This document shows, one piece after another, positions 46,663-57,215 of a stretch of DNA of 64,000 nt. The stretch is taken from assembly GCF_036898095.1 (NCBI RefSeq), contig NC_090735.1, positions 11,553,041 to 11,617,040 on the forward strand, written 5' to 3'. Each line of letters starts with the position of its first letter. Position 1 is the stretch's first letter. The notes beneath the pieces were generated by a model. That model made no database searches and was not told where the DNA came from. It worked only from the letters and a program-made list of their open reading frames with translations. The DNA comes from Palaemon carinicauda. Its lineage: Eukaryota; Arthropoda; Malacostraca; Decapoda; Palaemonidae. Position numbers and translations under genes: made by a program.

Positions 46663-49600
46663 ATGCGGACATGCCCTGGAGTTGCCGGCCGTCCTTGTGG
46701 GACTTTCATGTCGGACGTGATTACGGATCCTCACACCCTCTGCCCTCAATGTCGGGGCCGACGGTGCGACCAGGATAACATGTGCCGTGAGTGCAGGGAG
46801 TGGTCTGCCTCCCAGTGGGAGAGGTTTGGCCGTCGGCGTAAGAAGAAGTCCAAGAGAGACCGTTCTCCTCCGGGGTTAGCCTTGAAGGAGGAAGGTTCTC
46901 GGGACTCTTCTTCCGCCGCCCAAACCTCCTCCGAAGCTCCCCCTCGTCCGCCTCCTAAGGAGAGTCGTCCGAGTGGGAGCGCAGGCCCTTGTTCTGTTTC
47001 CCTACCTTCGGTGGGGGGAGAGGGCGTCGCCTCCCATAGCGAGGCGGTTCCCCCTCCTCCTCCGGGGGAGGTTATTGATAATAATACTTTATCCAGTGAT
47101 GATCTGTTGCAGATTTGGTCGTCCCTGGGGCTTAAGGGCTTGCCCTCCAGGGTCGCTCTTATTGACCTTGTCTCGTTGGGGGCCGCTGTTAAACAGTCGC
47201 CGGTGGTAGCGGAGGTAGACCCTCTGTCTATTGTCGACGTCGTGGTGACAGAGGCCTCCGACGTGGCTGGGCCTTCCGACGCAGGTGCTGTTGCTGGTGA
47301 TGGTGCTCTAGGCTCTCCTCCTCCTTCCGTGCATCCTTCGAAGGGGGAAGTGAGTCCTTCGGTCTCGACTGCTGCCCAGCTTCCTTCTGAGGGAAGTGTT
47401 TTGAAGGAGACTCCCCTTCGGAGGACCGATGGTCCCGACGATCTCCCCCGAGGCCGCATCCGCCGTAAGGCTCACCGCCCTCTACGCCACAAGGGCCTCC
47501 CTTCCCCTTACAGGGGGACTAAGAGGCGCCTTTTTGGGTCTTCGTCCTCCGGGGGGGACTCTCCTCGTCAGCCTCAACCGACTGCTCCGCCCTCCTTGAA
47601 CCTCTCTGCGGACCGCTCTCCATCTCCTGCCGGATCTTCGCCTTCTGGAGAACTCGTCACCCGACGGGCAACGGTCCCTTCGGGGCTAAGGGATTCTTCC
47701 CTTACGCGAGCAGGGCCAGCGCACAAGCGCTCTCCTGCTCGCCAGCGATCTCCTGCTCGCCAGCGATCTCCTGCTCGCCAGCGATCTCCTGCTCGTCGAC
47801 GATCTCCTGCTCGCCAAGACTCTCCTGCTCGCCGACGCTCACCTGCTCGTCGGCTCTCTCCTGAGGTTCGCCCCCCTCGCCAGCGCTCTCCTGCTCGTCA
47901 GCTCTCTTCCGAGCGTCAGGGCTCATTTGAGGACCATCGCCCTGCGGTCTCTGACCACCCTTTAGTTCCTGCTGAACTCCCTGCTCACCATCCACCTGGT
48001 CCTGTGGCTACGCAACATCGTGCTGCGCGTGTGTCAGAAACACATGTTCGCCAACGCGCCAGCGATCTTCCCGTTCCTGCTCGTGAACCTATCCTCTCAC
48101 AGGACACGCGTCGACCTTCTGCTCGCCAGCGATCACCAGCTCGCCAGCGATCACCAGTTCGCCAGCGATCACCTTCACATGCTGCCCGCCATCGCACGAA
48201 CCTGCATGATCGCCCGCTTACGCATGCTGCTCCTCATCGCAATACCCTGAACGATCGCCCTCCTGCGGATGCTGATCACCATCGCACCCTTTCTCGCGAT
48301 CATTCACCTGCGCATGCTGCTCGCCATCGCACATCCCTGCACGATCGCCCGCTTACGCATGCTGCTCCTCATCGCAATACCCTGAACGATCGCCCTCCTG
48401 CGGATGCTGATCACCATCGCACCCTTTCTCGCGATCATTCACCTGCGCATGCTGCTCGCCATCGCACAACCCTGCACGATCGCCCGCTTACGCATGCTGC
48501 TCCTCATCGCACAACCCTGAACGATCGCCTTCCTGCGGATGCTGATCACCATCGCACCCTTTCACGCGATCATTCACCTACGCATGCTGCTCGCCATCGC
48601 ACAACCCTGAACGATCGCCCGCTTACGCATGCTGCTCCTCATCGCGCAACCCTGAACGACCGCCCTCTTGCGCGCAATCATTCACCTTCACATGCTGCTC
48701 GCCATCGCTTACCATCACGTGGTCATTATCGCCAGCGATCTTCTTCACCTACGCGGCAGCACGATCCCTCGCCGTCGCGCCATCGCTTGCGTTCGTCGCC
48801 TCGGACACGTGTTCATTTACCTGCCCACCCTCACGCCCACTCGCCTGCGCGCCCGCGTGATCGCTCGCCTGCGCGCCCGCGCGATCGCTCGCCTGCGCGC
48901 CCGCGCGACCGCTCGCCTGCGCGCCCGCGCGACCGCTCGCCTGTGCGCCCGCGCGATCACCCGCGCAACCATTCGCCTTTGCGCGACCGTTCACCCTCGC
49001 GCGACCATAGTTCGCGGCGAATTCCACAGCCGGTGGTAGCAGCAGGGACGCATGCTCCTAGACGGCACTCGGGATCACCTCCATCCAAGCACAGGTTGGT
49101 ATTGCAGGACGAGGACAGGTCATTACAGCATTCTTCCCCACCTTCTTTTCAGGCAGGTACCGTCGTGTCCACTCCAAAGGATCGCCCGATCCCTTTCACC
49201 TTAGCGAGGATTTCGGACTCTGTGTCCTTTGAGCAGCAGACTTGGTTTGGTCCGCTGGCACGGGCGTTAGTGAGGGTTATGAAACCAGCACTCGCCGGCC
49301 AGGGTAACAAACCAGCGGCTGTCTCTCCTACGCTGAAGAGAAAGAGAGGAGTGGACTTCGTGGTGACTTCCCCCAGGGCGAAGTTGGTTCCCAAGAGGTC
49401 GGTCTCGAGGGTCCCCTCTCCTGCACGAGTACTCTCTCCTTCTCCCGTGGACGAGGCCTTTCCGTCCTCAGGTGAGTCCAGTGGACCGGTAGTCTTCCCC
49501 CCGGCACCAGGGGGGGAGACTTCGCTTCAGGCAGGAGAATCGTCTCGTGAGGAAGGGGCCCCTCGAACCTCGTTGTTGGGATCCTGTATCCCTCCTAGGA

Positions 49601-50727
49601 GGGAGCCCAAGGATTCCAAGACCATCCCTAAATCCTCTGCAAGGATTCGACAGGAACCCATGACTACCCAGGGGAATGTCCACGTATCACCCCAGGAAGA
49701 GATTCCTGGGGCAGGAGACTTAGCTGCCAGCCCGCAGGGAGGAGAACAGCAAGAGTCCGAACATGCCTTCTGGCAGGTCCTAAGCCTGATAAGGCAACTT
49801 AACAGTCTTACGGATCCAGTCATCCCCCCCCGTGAAGGCAAAGACACAATTCTGGATGAAGTGTTCGACGTTCGGAAGGCCCCTAAGACCAGTGCAGCTC
49901 TGCCCTGGTCTCGGGGGCTGAAGAGTGCCAGAGCTAGGGCCAATGCTCAGCTCGCACTTCTTGCCTCCTCCAGTCGTTCCACTGCCGGGAACAAACTCAT
50001 CCCTCCTCCTCGCCTTCAGCAGAGGAGGTATTTCGAGATCCTGGGTGAGCACAACCTCGCTCTTCCGCTCCATCACTCTGTGGAGGAGCTGGCGAAGGGA
50101 GTTCCCTTGGAGAAACTCTCTGCCCGGCAGGTGTCGTTCTCGGCGGCAGAGATCCTTAACCCCGAGAAGGTCGCTAAGTGTGCCATGCAGGCCACTTCGT
50201 GGCTGGACTTCTGGTTAGGATCTCTGGGCATCCTATTGCGATCTGAGGACTTGTCCAAGGAGACCAATAGGAAGGCCCTAGAGACCTTCTTGCTCTCGGG
50301 CACCCGCTCCATCGAGTTCTTGGCGCACCAGGTTACCACCCTGTGGGCCAACTCGGTGTTGAAGCGTCCCGATGCTGTGTCCGAGAGATTCCATCCGAAG
50401 GTCCCCGCCGTAGATGTGTGTAGGCTCCGACATGCCTCCCTCCTGGGGGAGAGCCTGTTTGAGCCTCAAGACTTGGAGCGAACGGCTGAGAGGTGGAGGA
50501 AATCCAGCACGGACTCCCTCCTCCACAGGGCCCTTACAACTCGGCCCTATAAGCCTCCAGCCCCGCCACAACAGCAGCAACAGCCTCGTAAGGCTCCAAA
50601 ACAGGCACCGGCAGCTAAGAAAGTGGTGTCTAAGCCCCAGCCCTTTCCAGCCAAGGTCAAGAGGGGTGGTAAGTCCTCCAGGGGAGGCAAGACTTCTAGG
50701 GGTGGCGGCCGCGGCCGCAAGCCCTAG
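46663..50727 (+). CDS. DIRS-C gag-like protein with long repeat domain (ORF1)
   Basis: 1,354 residues from ATG 46663; the frame is open further upstream but without an ATG. The N-terminus has a Cys-rich knuckle (MRTCPGVAGRPCGTF, LCPQCRGRRC, CRECREW) and then a Lys/Arg cluster. Residues ~345-430 contain about ten RSPARQ-type units (47720-47910). Residues ~510-690 hold three to four ~44-residue His/Arg/Asp-rich units (HAARHRTTLHDRPLTHAAPH, 48180-48700). Residues ~735-785 hold RDRSPARP units (48840-48960). A conserved helical region follows (~1010-1300, e.g. WSRGLKSARARANAQLAL) and a basic RGGKSSRGG tail. It is twice the length of the DIRS-A gag, mostly because of repeats. The role inferred is RNA binding/nucleocapsid. 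The RS-like repeats resemble splicing-factor RS domains; that function is speculation. Confidence 0.8.
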   Translation: MRTCPGVAGRPCGTFMSDVITDPHTLCPQCRGRRCDQDNMCRECREWSASQWERFGRRRKKKSKRDRSPPGLALKEEGSRDSSSAAQTSSEAPPRPPPKESRPSGSAGPCSVSLPSVGGEGVASHSEAVPPPPPGEVIDNNTLSSDDLLQIWSSLGLKGLPSRVALIDLVSLGAAVKQSPVVAEVDPLSIVDVVVTEASDVAGPSDAGAVAGDGALGSPPPSVHPSKGEVSPSVSTAAQLPSEGSVLKETPLRRTDGPDDLPRGRIRRKAHRPLRHKGLPSPYRGTKRRLFGSSSSGGDSPRQPQPTAPPSLNLSADRSPSPAGSSPSGELVTRRATVPSGLRDSSLTRAGPAHKRSPARQRSPARQRSPARQRSPARRRSPARQDSPARRRSPARRLSPEVRPPRQRSPARQLSSERQGSFEDHRPAVSDHPLVPAELPAHHPPGPVATQHRAARVSETHVRQRASDLPVPAREPILSQDTRRPSARQRSPARQRSPVRQRSPSHAARHRTNLHDRPLTHAAPHRNTLNDRPPADADHHRTLSRDHSPAHAARHRTSLHDRPLTHAAPHRNTLNDRPPADADHHRTLSRDHSPAHAARHRTTLHDRPLTHAAPHRTTLNDRLPADADHHRTLSRDHSPTHAARHRTTLNDRPLTHAAPHRATLNDRPLARNHSPSHAARHRLPSRGHYRQRSSSPTRQHDPSPSRHRLRSSPRTRVHLPAHPHAHSPARPRDRSPARPRDRSPARPRDRSPARPRDRSPVRPRDHPRNHSPLRDRSPSRDHSSRRIPQPVVAAGTHAPRRHSGSPPSKHRLVLQDEDRSLQHSSPPSFQAGTVVSTPKDRPIPFTLARISDSVSFEQQTWFGPLARALVRVMKPALAGQGNKPAAVSPTLKRKRGVDFVVTSPRAKLVPKRSVSRVPSPARVLSPSPVDEAFPSSGESSGPVVFPPAPGGETSLQAGESSREEGAPRTSLLGSCIPPRREPKDSKTIPKSSARIRQEPMTTQGNVHVSPQEEIPGAGDLAASPQGGEQQESEHAFWQVLSLIRQLNSLTDPVIPPREGKDTILDEVFDVRKAPKTSAALPWSRGLKSARARANAQLALLASSSRSTAGNKLIPPPRLQQRRYFEILGEHNLALPLHHSVEELAKGVPLEKLSARQVSFSAAEILNPEKVAKCAMQATSWLDFWLGSLGILLRSEDLSKETNRKALETFLLSGTRSIEFLAHQVTTLWANSVLKRPDAVSERFHPKVPAVDVCRLRHASLLGESLFEPQDLERTAERWRKSSTDSLLHRALTTRPYKPPAPPQQQQQPRKAPKQAPAAKKVVSKPQPFPAKVKRGGKSSRGGKTSRGGGRGRKP

Positions 50728-52799
50728 GGGTGGCAGTCCCCCTGCGTGTCCACCTGTGGGGGGATGCCTTCAGCGGTGCGTCCGCAGGTGGCAACATCTC
50801 GGGGCCGATGCTTGGACGATCTCGGTGATCGGCCAAGGTTATCGCGTCCCGTTCACGTCATCTCAACCTCCCCTGACAGCGAATCCAGTGTCGTTGAGCT
50901 CCTATGCCATGGGATCGGCAAAGGGGCTGGCCCTTCAGGCCGAAGTCAAGACCATGTTCGAGAAGGGTGCTCTCCAGGAGGTCGTGGACGGCTCTCCAGG
51001 CTTCTTCAGTCGACTCTTTCTTGTAAAGAAGGCTACTGGAGACTGGAGACCCGTCATCGATCTCTCGGCTCTGAACAGGTTTGTCAAACAAACCCGGTTC
51101 AGCATGGAGACAGCAGACACGGTCAGACTTGCGGTGAGACCACAAGACTTCATGTGTACACTGGATCTAAAGGATGCGTACTTCCAGATCCCAATCCATC
51201 CGTCTTCCAGGAAGTACCTGAGATTCTGCCTAGACAACAAGATCTACCAGTTCAAGGTGCTGTGTTTCGGTCTCTCCACAGCTCCTCAGGTGTTCACCAG
51301 AGTGTTCACCCTGATTTCGACTTGGGCGCACAGGAACGGCATTCGTCTCCTTCGTTTTAGACGATTGGCTGATCCTAGCAGACTCGGAGTAGACCCTTCT
51401 TCGACACCGAGACAGGCTTCTAGATCTTTGCCAGGATCTGGGGATCGTGGTAAACCTCGAGAAGTCCTCTCTGCAGCCGTCCCAACGACTGGTTTATCTA
51501 GGCATGCTAATAGACACCAATCTCCACAAAGCCTTTCCATCAGACGACCGGATAGCAAGGCTGAGGAGGGTGGCGGAACCTTTCCTCAGGCGAAAAGAAC
51601 TCCCCGCCCAATCGTGGTTGCGTCTCTTGGGCCACCTATCCTCCCTGGCCCGTCTGGTTCCAAACAGCCGCCTCAGGATGAGATCCCTTCAATGGCGGCT
51701 CAAGTCCCGGTGGAATCAAGGATCCGATTCCCCGGACACTCTGATCCCAATGGGGTCTCTGGAACAGACGGACTTGCGGTGGTGGCTGGCCGACGAGAAC
51801 CTGCGAAAGGGAGTGAGTCTTCTCGTCCTTCCCCCGGAATTGACTCTGTTTTCGGACGCGTCAAAAGAAGGGTGGGGGGCGCACGTTCTGAACCAGAGGG
51901 CCTCAGGCCTTTGGTCAGAATCAGAAAAGTGCCTACACATCAACCTGCTAGAATTGAAGGCCGTCTTTCTGGCCCTTCAACAGTTCCAACGGTTCCTGGC
52001 GGGTCACTCCGTGGTGGTGATGAGCGACAACACCACGGTAGTGGCTTATATCAACAAGCAGGGAGGCACTTTTTCGCAACAGCTATCCCATCTTGCAGTA
52101 GAGACTCTGAGGTGGACCGAAACCCACTCGATAACACTATCAGCTCGCTTCATTCCTGGCAAGAGGAATGTGCTCGCCGACAGTCTGAGCAGGGCTTCGC
52201 AGATAGTGAGTACCGAGTGGTCTTTGGATCCTCAGATAGCCAACAAAGTCCTGACTTTGTGGGGTTCCCCGACGGTGGACTTGTTCGCGACAGCCTTGAA
52301 CTTCAAGCTGCCCCTGTACTGCTCACCAGTCCCGGACCCCAAGGCACTCTGGCAAGATGCTTTCCAGCAACGGTGGGACAACATCGACGTGTACACCTTC
52401 CCACCATTCTGTCTGATGAGAAGGGTGCTCAACAGGACCAGACTATCGGTCAACTGTTCCATGACTCTAGTAGCTCCGCTATGGCATCACGCGGAATGGT
52501 TTCCGGACCTTCTGCAACTCCTGACGGAACTCCCAAGGGAGCTTCCTCCACGACACGAGCTTCTCAGACAACCCCACTCCGGTGTCCCTCACAGGGCCGT
52601 AGCCTCGCTTCGGCTTCACGCCTGGAGACTATCCAGCGTCTCCTCGCGGAGAGAGGCTTTTCGCAACAGGTTGCGGAGAGAATGTCTCGGCACCTGCGAA
52701 GGTCCTCTGAGGGAGTCTACCAAGCGAAGTGGAGAGTCTTTTGTGGTTGGTGTCGTGGAAGGGGTATCTCTCCACTCGATGCCACTATTCCAGCAATAG
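50414..52799 (+). pseudogene. DIRS-C reverse transcriptase / RNase H / MT-like, frameshifted at the active site
   Basis: The first half of RT is in one frame (to about 51355): GALQEVVDGSPGFFSRLFLV, DWRPVIDLSALNRF, LDLKDAYFQIP (first Asp at about 51163), LCFGLSTAPQVFT. At 51353-51357 the frame must change by one base for the active-site box: Leu-Asp-Asp-Trp is at 51357-51368 in the next frame and the expected Tyr codon is missing two bases. From there the frame is open to 52799: LVYLGMLIDTN, RNase H with LFSDASKEGW, NLLELKAVF, VMSDNTTVVAYINKQGG and VLADSLSRA, then an MT-like tail with VDLFATAL and YTFPPF. Gag overlaps the upstream part of the frame. No other lesion was seen. Confidence 0.85.
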
Positions 52800-53668
52800 C
52801 GGACTTCCTTGTGTATCTGCGAGAAGAAATGCGCCTTTCTGTCTCGGCAGTGAAAGGCTATCGCTCAGCCTTAAGCTTGGCCTTCAGATTGAAGGGCGTG
52901 GATATTTCTTCATCGCTAGAACTCTCTTTACTCATACGTAGCTATGAGCTTACCTGCCCCCAGTCGGAAGTGAGACCCCCTCCTTGGAACGTGGTTCGAG
53001 TTCTCAGGTCTCTCAAGAGACCTCCCTTCGAGCCATTACGCCAGGCCTCCGATCGCCACCTGTCTTGGAAGACGGCTTTCCTACTCGCCTTGGCCTCGGC
53101 CAAGCGAGTTAGTGAACTTCATGGTCTCTCGTACGACATCGCCCATTCAAGGGGATGGGGGGAGGTAACGTTCAGGTTCGTCCCTGAGTTTGTGGCCAAG
53201 ACTCAGAATCCTGGAGTGCCGGATCCTCGGTTCGACTCTTTCAGGATCGCGAGTCTCCGTTCTGTAACAAACGACCCAGACCAGCTGCTACTATGCCCAG
53301 TGAGGTGTCTGAGGTACTACTTGAAGAGAACGGCTGCAGTCCGTCCTCATGTGCGAGCTTTGTTTGTGAGCACAGGCAGGACAAAGAGGAGGGTCACAAG
53401 GAACACCATCTCTGCTTGGATTCGAAGGGTTATCCACCATGCCCTGAATCCTGACCCTCCTCCGTCACGTCGCCCTCGGGCCCACGATGTCAGGGGTATT
53501 GCTACATCCCTGGCCTTCAAGAGAAACTTCTCTGTGACGCAGGTACTTCAAGCGGGGGTCTGGAAGCGTCAAACGACCTTCACAGCCCACTACCTGCAAG
53601 ACGTGACCCACAGGAGCCTCGATACGTTCTCTATCGGCCCTGTGGTGGCTGCACAACAGCTGGTCTAA
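52481..53668 (+). CDS. DIRS-C tyrosine recombinase
   Basis: About 395 residues. Catalytic positions: Arg in SAKRVSEL (codon 53105), His and Arg in AHDVRGIA (53483, 53492), Trp in GVWKRQ, and nucleophile Tyr in FTAHYLQDV (53591). The core-binding region includes EGVYQAKWRVFCGWC and VSAVKGYRSALSLAFRLKG. ATG 52481 was chosen as an in-frame Met upstream of the conserved region and overlaps the MT-like tail in another frame. ATG 52682 is the next candidate but would cut into the domain. The gene is intact. It should perform site-specific integration of the circular DNA. Confidence 0.88.
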   Translation: MASRGMVSGPSATPDGTPKGASSTTRASQTTPLRCPSQGRSLASASRLETIQRLLAERGFSQQVAERMSRHLRRSSEGVYQAKWRVFCGWCRGRGISPLDATIPAIADFLVYLREEMRLSVSAVKGYRSALSLAFRLKGVDISSSLELSLLIRSYELTCPQSEVRPPPWNVVRVLRSLKRPPFEPLRQASDRHLSWKTAFLLALASAKRVSELHGLSYDIAHSRGWGEVTFRFVPEFVAKTQNPGVPDPRFDSFRIASLRSVTNDPDQLLLCPVRCLRYYLKRTAAVRPHVRALFVSTGRTKRRVTRNTISAWIRRVIHHALNPDPPPSRRPRAHDVRGIATSLAFKRNFSVTQVLQAGVWKRQTTFTAHYLQDVTHRSLDTFSIGPVVAAQQLV

Positions 53669-54143
53669 CCTCAGGCTCCTTTTTGGACAAGTAGCAGTAG
53701 GTTGAGGGCGTTGTTACCCGGTCTTAGTCTGTGTGAATGAAAGAGTATGTCTGACCCTTACTTCTTTCTTCATTCTCCCCTCTCTTGGGGAAGCAGCATC
53801 CTGGTCCTCGCATAGCTGACCTCGACCTCTGCAGGTAACCCATGCTTCTTTGTGCTCCTAGTATTAAGCTTAATACTGTTGCGTCTCCCATACCCTGACG
53901 AGGTGGTATGGGGAACGTCCTATCCTAGAATTCCTATCTGAAGGTCTCAAGGTCAACTTCATAGGACGAGTCACACTCTCCTCCTCACACTACTTATGTA
54001 GGCCACTCGTTCCTAGCGATGCTAGGAACCTGTGAGGTACAGGGGCTCCCTCTCTCTAGTGCTGCTCACTAAGGGATCGAGCCCCCGGGCAAGCCGAAGT
54101 CAGTAAGGCTGGGGACTTTCCACCCTTCCTAAGGGGTAAGTCA
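53669..54143. other. DIRS-C 3' untranslated region
   Basis: Non-coding between the recombinase stop and the ICR. No obvious AATAAA in the first 200 bases. Confidence 0.4.
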
Positions 54144-54243
54144 CCCTTTGTAAATAGCGTGGTTTGTATTTCGGTTACGGAACAAATGACAAATTCGAAG
54201 ATAATTTGTATTTTTCCTAACCATACAAACCTTAGCTATTTAC
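54144..54243. repeat. DIRS-C internal complementary region
   Basis: 54144-54185 is the reverse complement of the left end 46354-46395. 54186-54243 is the reverse complement of the right end 54438-54495. The two parts abut exactly, so the ICR equals the complement of a circle junction. Confidence 0.95.
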
Positions 54244-54289
54244 ACATATGTGCCCGCCATCCCTGACCCCCAAGTCAAGTCCTACCTCT

Positions 54290-54447
54290 AAGTGAAGTGA
54301 AGCAAGTCACCGGTGTGTGGAGGGGGGAGGGGTAGCAAGCTACCCTTCCCCACCCCCCGCTAACTAGCGCGGGGGTAATTAACCCTCGTTAAAAACTATT
54401 GGCTCGTCATTTCAGCTGCGCTAAAAGTAAACCATTTGTAAATAGCT
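54290..54447 (-). repeat. DIRS-C right inverted terminal repeat
   Basis: Inverted partner of 46381-46537 with two visible mismatches. It is followed by right-specific sequence to 54495. Confidence 0.92.
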
Positions 54448-54495
54448 AAGGTTTGTATGGTTAGGAAAAATACAAATTATCTTCGAATTTGTCAT

Positions 54496-55552
54496 ATTAT
54501 AAATCAAAAAAAGTAAATTACATAGGAATAAGAATATTTTTTAGAAATTAAGCTAAATTCTGTTAAGTTAATTTTAAGTTCAAGTGACACGCTATGTGTA
54601 AAGAAGTGATTTCATTAAAAATTCCCAGTTTCAACGACTCGGTATTAATTTCCTATTTTCTATACCGTTAGAACCTTGTCACTATTTTCAAATATTTTCC
54701 ATGTTACCTTTTACAGCCTCCTTCATTATCATAATTTTTTTTTTTTTTTCAATCACCTAGCTTTATTTCCACAGAGATGCTACCTGCATCATTTTGAAAC
54801 AGTTCCTGCAACTCTTGTTTAGGAACACAAACCCTGTTGTAAGCATTCCTTTCAGACGAAATAAGAGGGGTACCTAGTGATTTTATAGGGTTTTTTGGGG
54901 GCAATTTTTATGTCAATAACTGTTAGAATCCTGCATATTTCAAGTCTGAGGACTACTGAAACAAGAAGATATGCCTTAAAAACCATACTTTACAAGGCAG
55001 ACAAACTCTGATAGAATCTATCCTAAAAGACACTTAGTTTAGGGTAAGGACACAGAGTCATTGTGAGTTTGCAGGGTGTCATAGGCCAACTCCTCTAATA
55101 ATTAAAAACTAGTGGTCTTAGGTTAGGTAGGGAATTTTAGGTTACGTTTTACTGTGTATATATTTCCTTGTGAAATTTGGTTTCCCAGGCATAACTACAT
55201 ATGTTTCAGTCATACTTTTAACTTGAAAAATAATAAATTTGGAGGTTTATTTATTAGGGATTATCCTTTTAGCGAAGCTGAATCTAGCCATAAGACTTTT
55301 AGCAGCGAGGTGCTTCTAAATTGTCCAAAATGCCTAAAAATAAACCTGCAACACCACTTATTTTCTTTGATAGGATTATTGTTATAAATACTCACCATAT
55401 TTTTTTTGTTTGAGATTAATCTTTTTGGGTGAGATGAATGCATCTCCCATGCAATATTTGAAAATACTTCAAAATACAGTACAGTACGGTCACTAAGAAT
55501 ACAGAATCCTTGGTCAGATTAGCTTTGTGGATGGAAGAAAAAGTGGAGTCCT
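54496..55552. other. Shared duplicated DNA between DIRS-C and the Gypsy-type element
   Basis: Collinear with 18565-20008 of copy A except that the MITE is absent. No gene; the frame at 55154-55387 has no motif. Confidence 0.55.
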
Positions 55553-56083
55553 TATTGGAATTTATTTTAATTCCAACCTTATTTATATATAATAAACAAA
55601 ACAATTACTCAAAACAACTTACATCAAATAGTAGATCCATAGTAATACTTTGTGATATTGCCCTACATTACCCTTTTCCCTAGACATGTCCTAAGGTACA
55701 TAAATAAGAGCTTGGTCCATTTATTCAAATGTCTTTATTATTGAACAATGACCACGGTCAATCTGAAATGAACATACAGTAAAACATATTTAGAATAAAT
55801 GATGAACAATGTATATAACTCAAATGAACATAAAACATATTAAGAATAAATGATGAACAATGTATATAACTCAATGTTTATAACCCTCTATCTCCCCCCA
55901 AGTTTTTAAACGGCCTTTTAAAATGTCTCTCGTGGAGGTCGGTTTAAAACTGATGTCAAAACATTGGGTGGCAATTAAACGTCCAAATTATAGGTTCATG
56001 AACACTAAACTCCTGTTAGCATGTGAAGGAACGGAAACTTGAAAAACAATTATTGTCATGTGTTGATCATGATGACACTATAG
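55553..56083 (-). other. Gypsy-type element 3' end
   Basis: Contains the polypurine tract and a tandem duplication of ~53 bp (GAATAAATGATGAACAATGT units at about 55793 and 55844). No gene. Confidence 0.5.
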
Positions 56084-57215
56084 CTAGTTCATCTCGAAAT
56101 CACAGTGCCATGCTGGCGGTCGACGGGTACGACTGGACTTGCGTTGCTCCAAATTTGGCATGGCAGGAGTTAACTGTGAGGGAGAGTTTGTGCTATCATT
56201 GGGAGGCGGAATCTCTGCTTGATGATTCGCAGTGTTACCGAGGTCGTTGGGATAGCATTCCGGAGCAGCAACATCAAAATGAATGTTAGGGGTATTACCA
56301 CTTGGTAACGGCAAAGTGGTCAATGGAAGAGTACCATGTGTGTCCGGATTTTGGGTTGTCGGAATGGTGTCCTTCGCAATGGTCTCAGACGTTTTAGTGG
56401 TCGAAGGATTGGCAATAGGTACAATCTGATTCCGATTATAGTCATCTCTAGTTGTACGGACTTCTGGAATACTCCTGACAGGCACGTATTGTCTCAAAAA
56501 CTTCCGGTTCCTTAGCGTGACCCTACCAGAGCCATCAACTCTGACGACGTATTGGTCGAATTGGCGGACTTCTATGATGACACCGGTTTTGTCCCATTTC
56601 AGGGGGTGATGTCCTGTTTGATTTTGGATGCGAACCCGGTCACCTACGGACAGTGGGGGTAGTCTCTTAGTGTGCTCTGATAAGCGCTCTCCCTGTTTAA
56701 GGTGTCGATGTCTTAGGGCCTCCTCTCTTGCATCGAGTGTTTCCTTCCACGTGTCGTGGGGACGGTACCTGCCGGGCGGGACAGGTATGAAGTCTGATGG
56801 GACGACCAAATACACATATTGCAGGAGATAACTTGGTATCTCTGTCAGGTGTGTTCCTGTATTGGAGCATCGCACGTTGGAATTCATCAGTGTTGAGATC
56901 ACCGTTACTGCCCGTGTTGTCCGCTATAAGACACTTGACAGTTTTGACGCCTATTTCGGCTCTGCAATTACTATGTGGGAAGGCCACAGAGGAAAGGCGG
57001 TGATGGACTCCCCAGTCCTTTAAAAACTGCCTAGTTGCCGTCGCTGTAAATTCAGTTCCACCATCAGATGTTAATTCATCCGGAATCCCAAATGTCACAA
57101 ATGTTCGGCGTAGTGAAGTTATAAGACCCTCTGCACCGTTCGAAGATCGTTCAACTATGGGCCAATTCGAGTATCGATCAACTATAACTAAATATCCAAC
57201 TCCTCGGTAGTGAAA
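56084..57215 (-). pseudogene. Gypsy-type integrase
   Basis: Continues the pol frame after the TAG. Catalytic Asp in YLVIVDRYSNWP, Asp in LTSDGGTEFTATATRQFL and Glu in SNCRAEIGVKTVK. A one-base frameshift at about 56795 moves the C-terminal part into another frame (DFIPVPPGRYRPHDTWKETL, PPLSVGDRVRIQNQ, WDKTGVIIEV...), typical of the Gypsy integrase C-terminal domain. The final ~100 residues are Pro/Thr/Asn-rich and end RRPPAWHCDFEMN. The in-frame stop and frameshift make it non-functional. Confidence 0.83.

Larger units (their letters stand above)
46354..54495 (+). mobile_element. DIRS-C: complete DIRS-like element with both ends
   Basis: About 8.14 kb. The left terminus TTGTTCCGTAACCG at 46354 and the right terminus ending TTCGAATTTGTCAT at 54495 are each complemented in the internal region 54144-54243. 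The ITRs (46381-46537 and 54290-54447) differ at about 2 of 157 positions. Copy A at 18556-18575 gives the empty target (AGTAAATTATAAAT). The filled site reads ATT next to both ends, so a short AT-rich overlap rather than a long duplication was used. Order: gag, RT-RNase H-MT, recombinase. One frameshift lies in the RT active-site box. Confidence 0.93.

Noticed and set aside
46663..50727. Host SR-type splicing factor gene
   Set aside because: The RS-like repeats lie in a frame that starts next to a DIRS ITR, has a gag-type Cys knuckle and overlaps the element's RT. There is no RRM domain.
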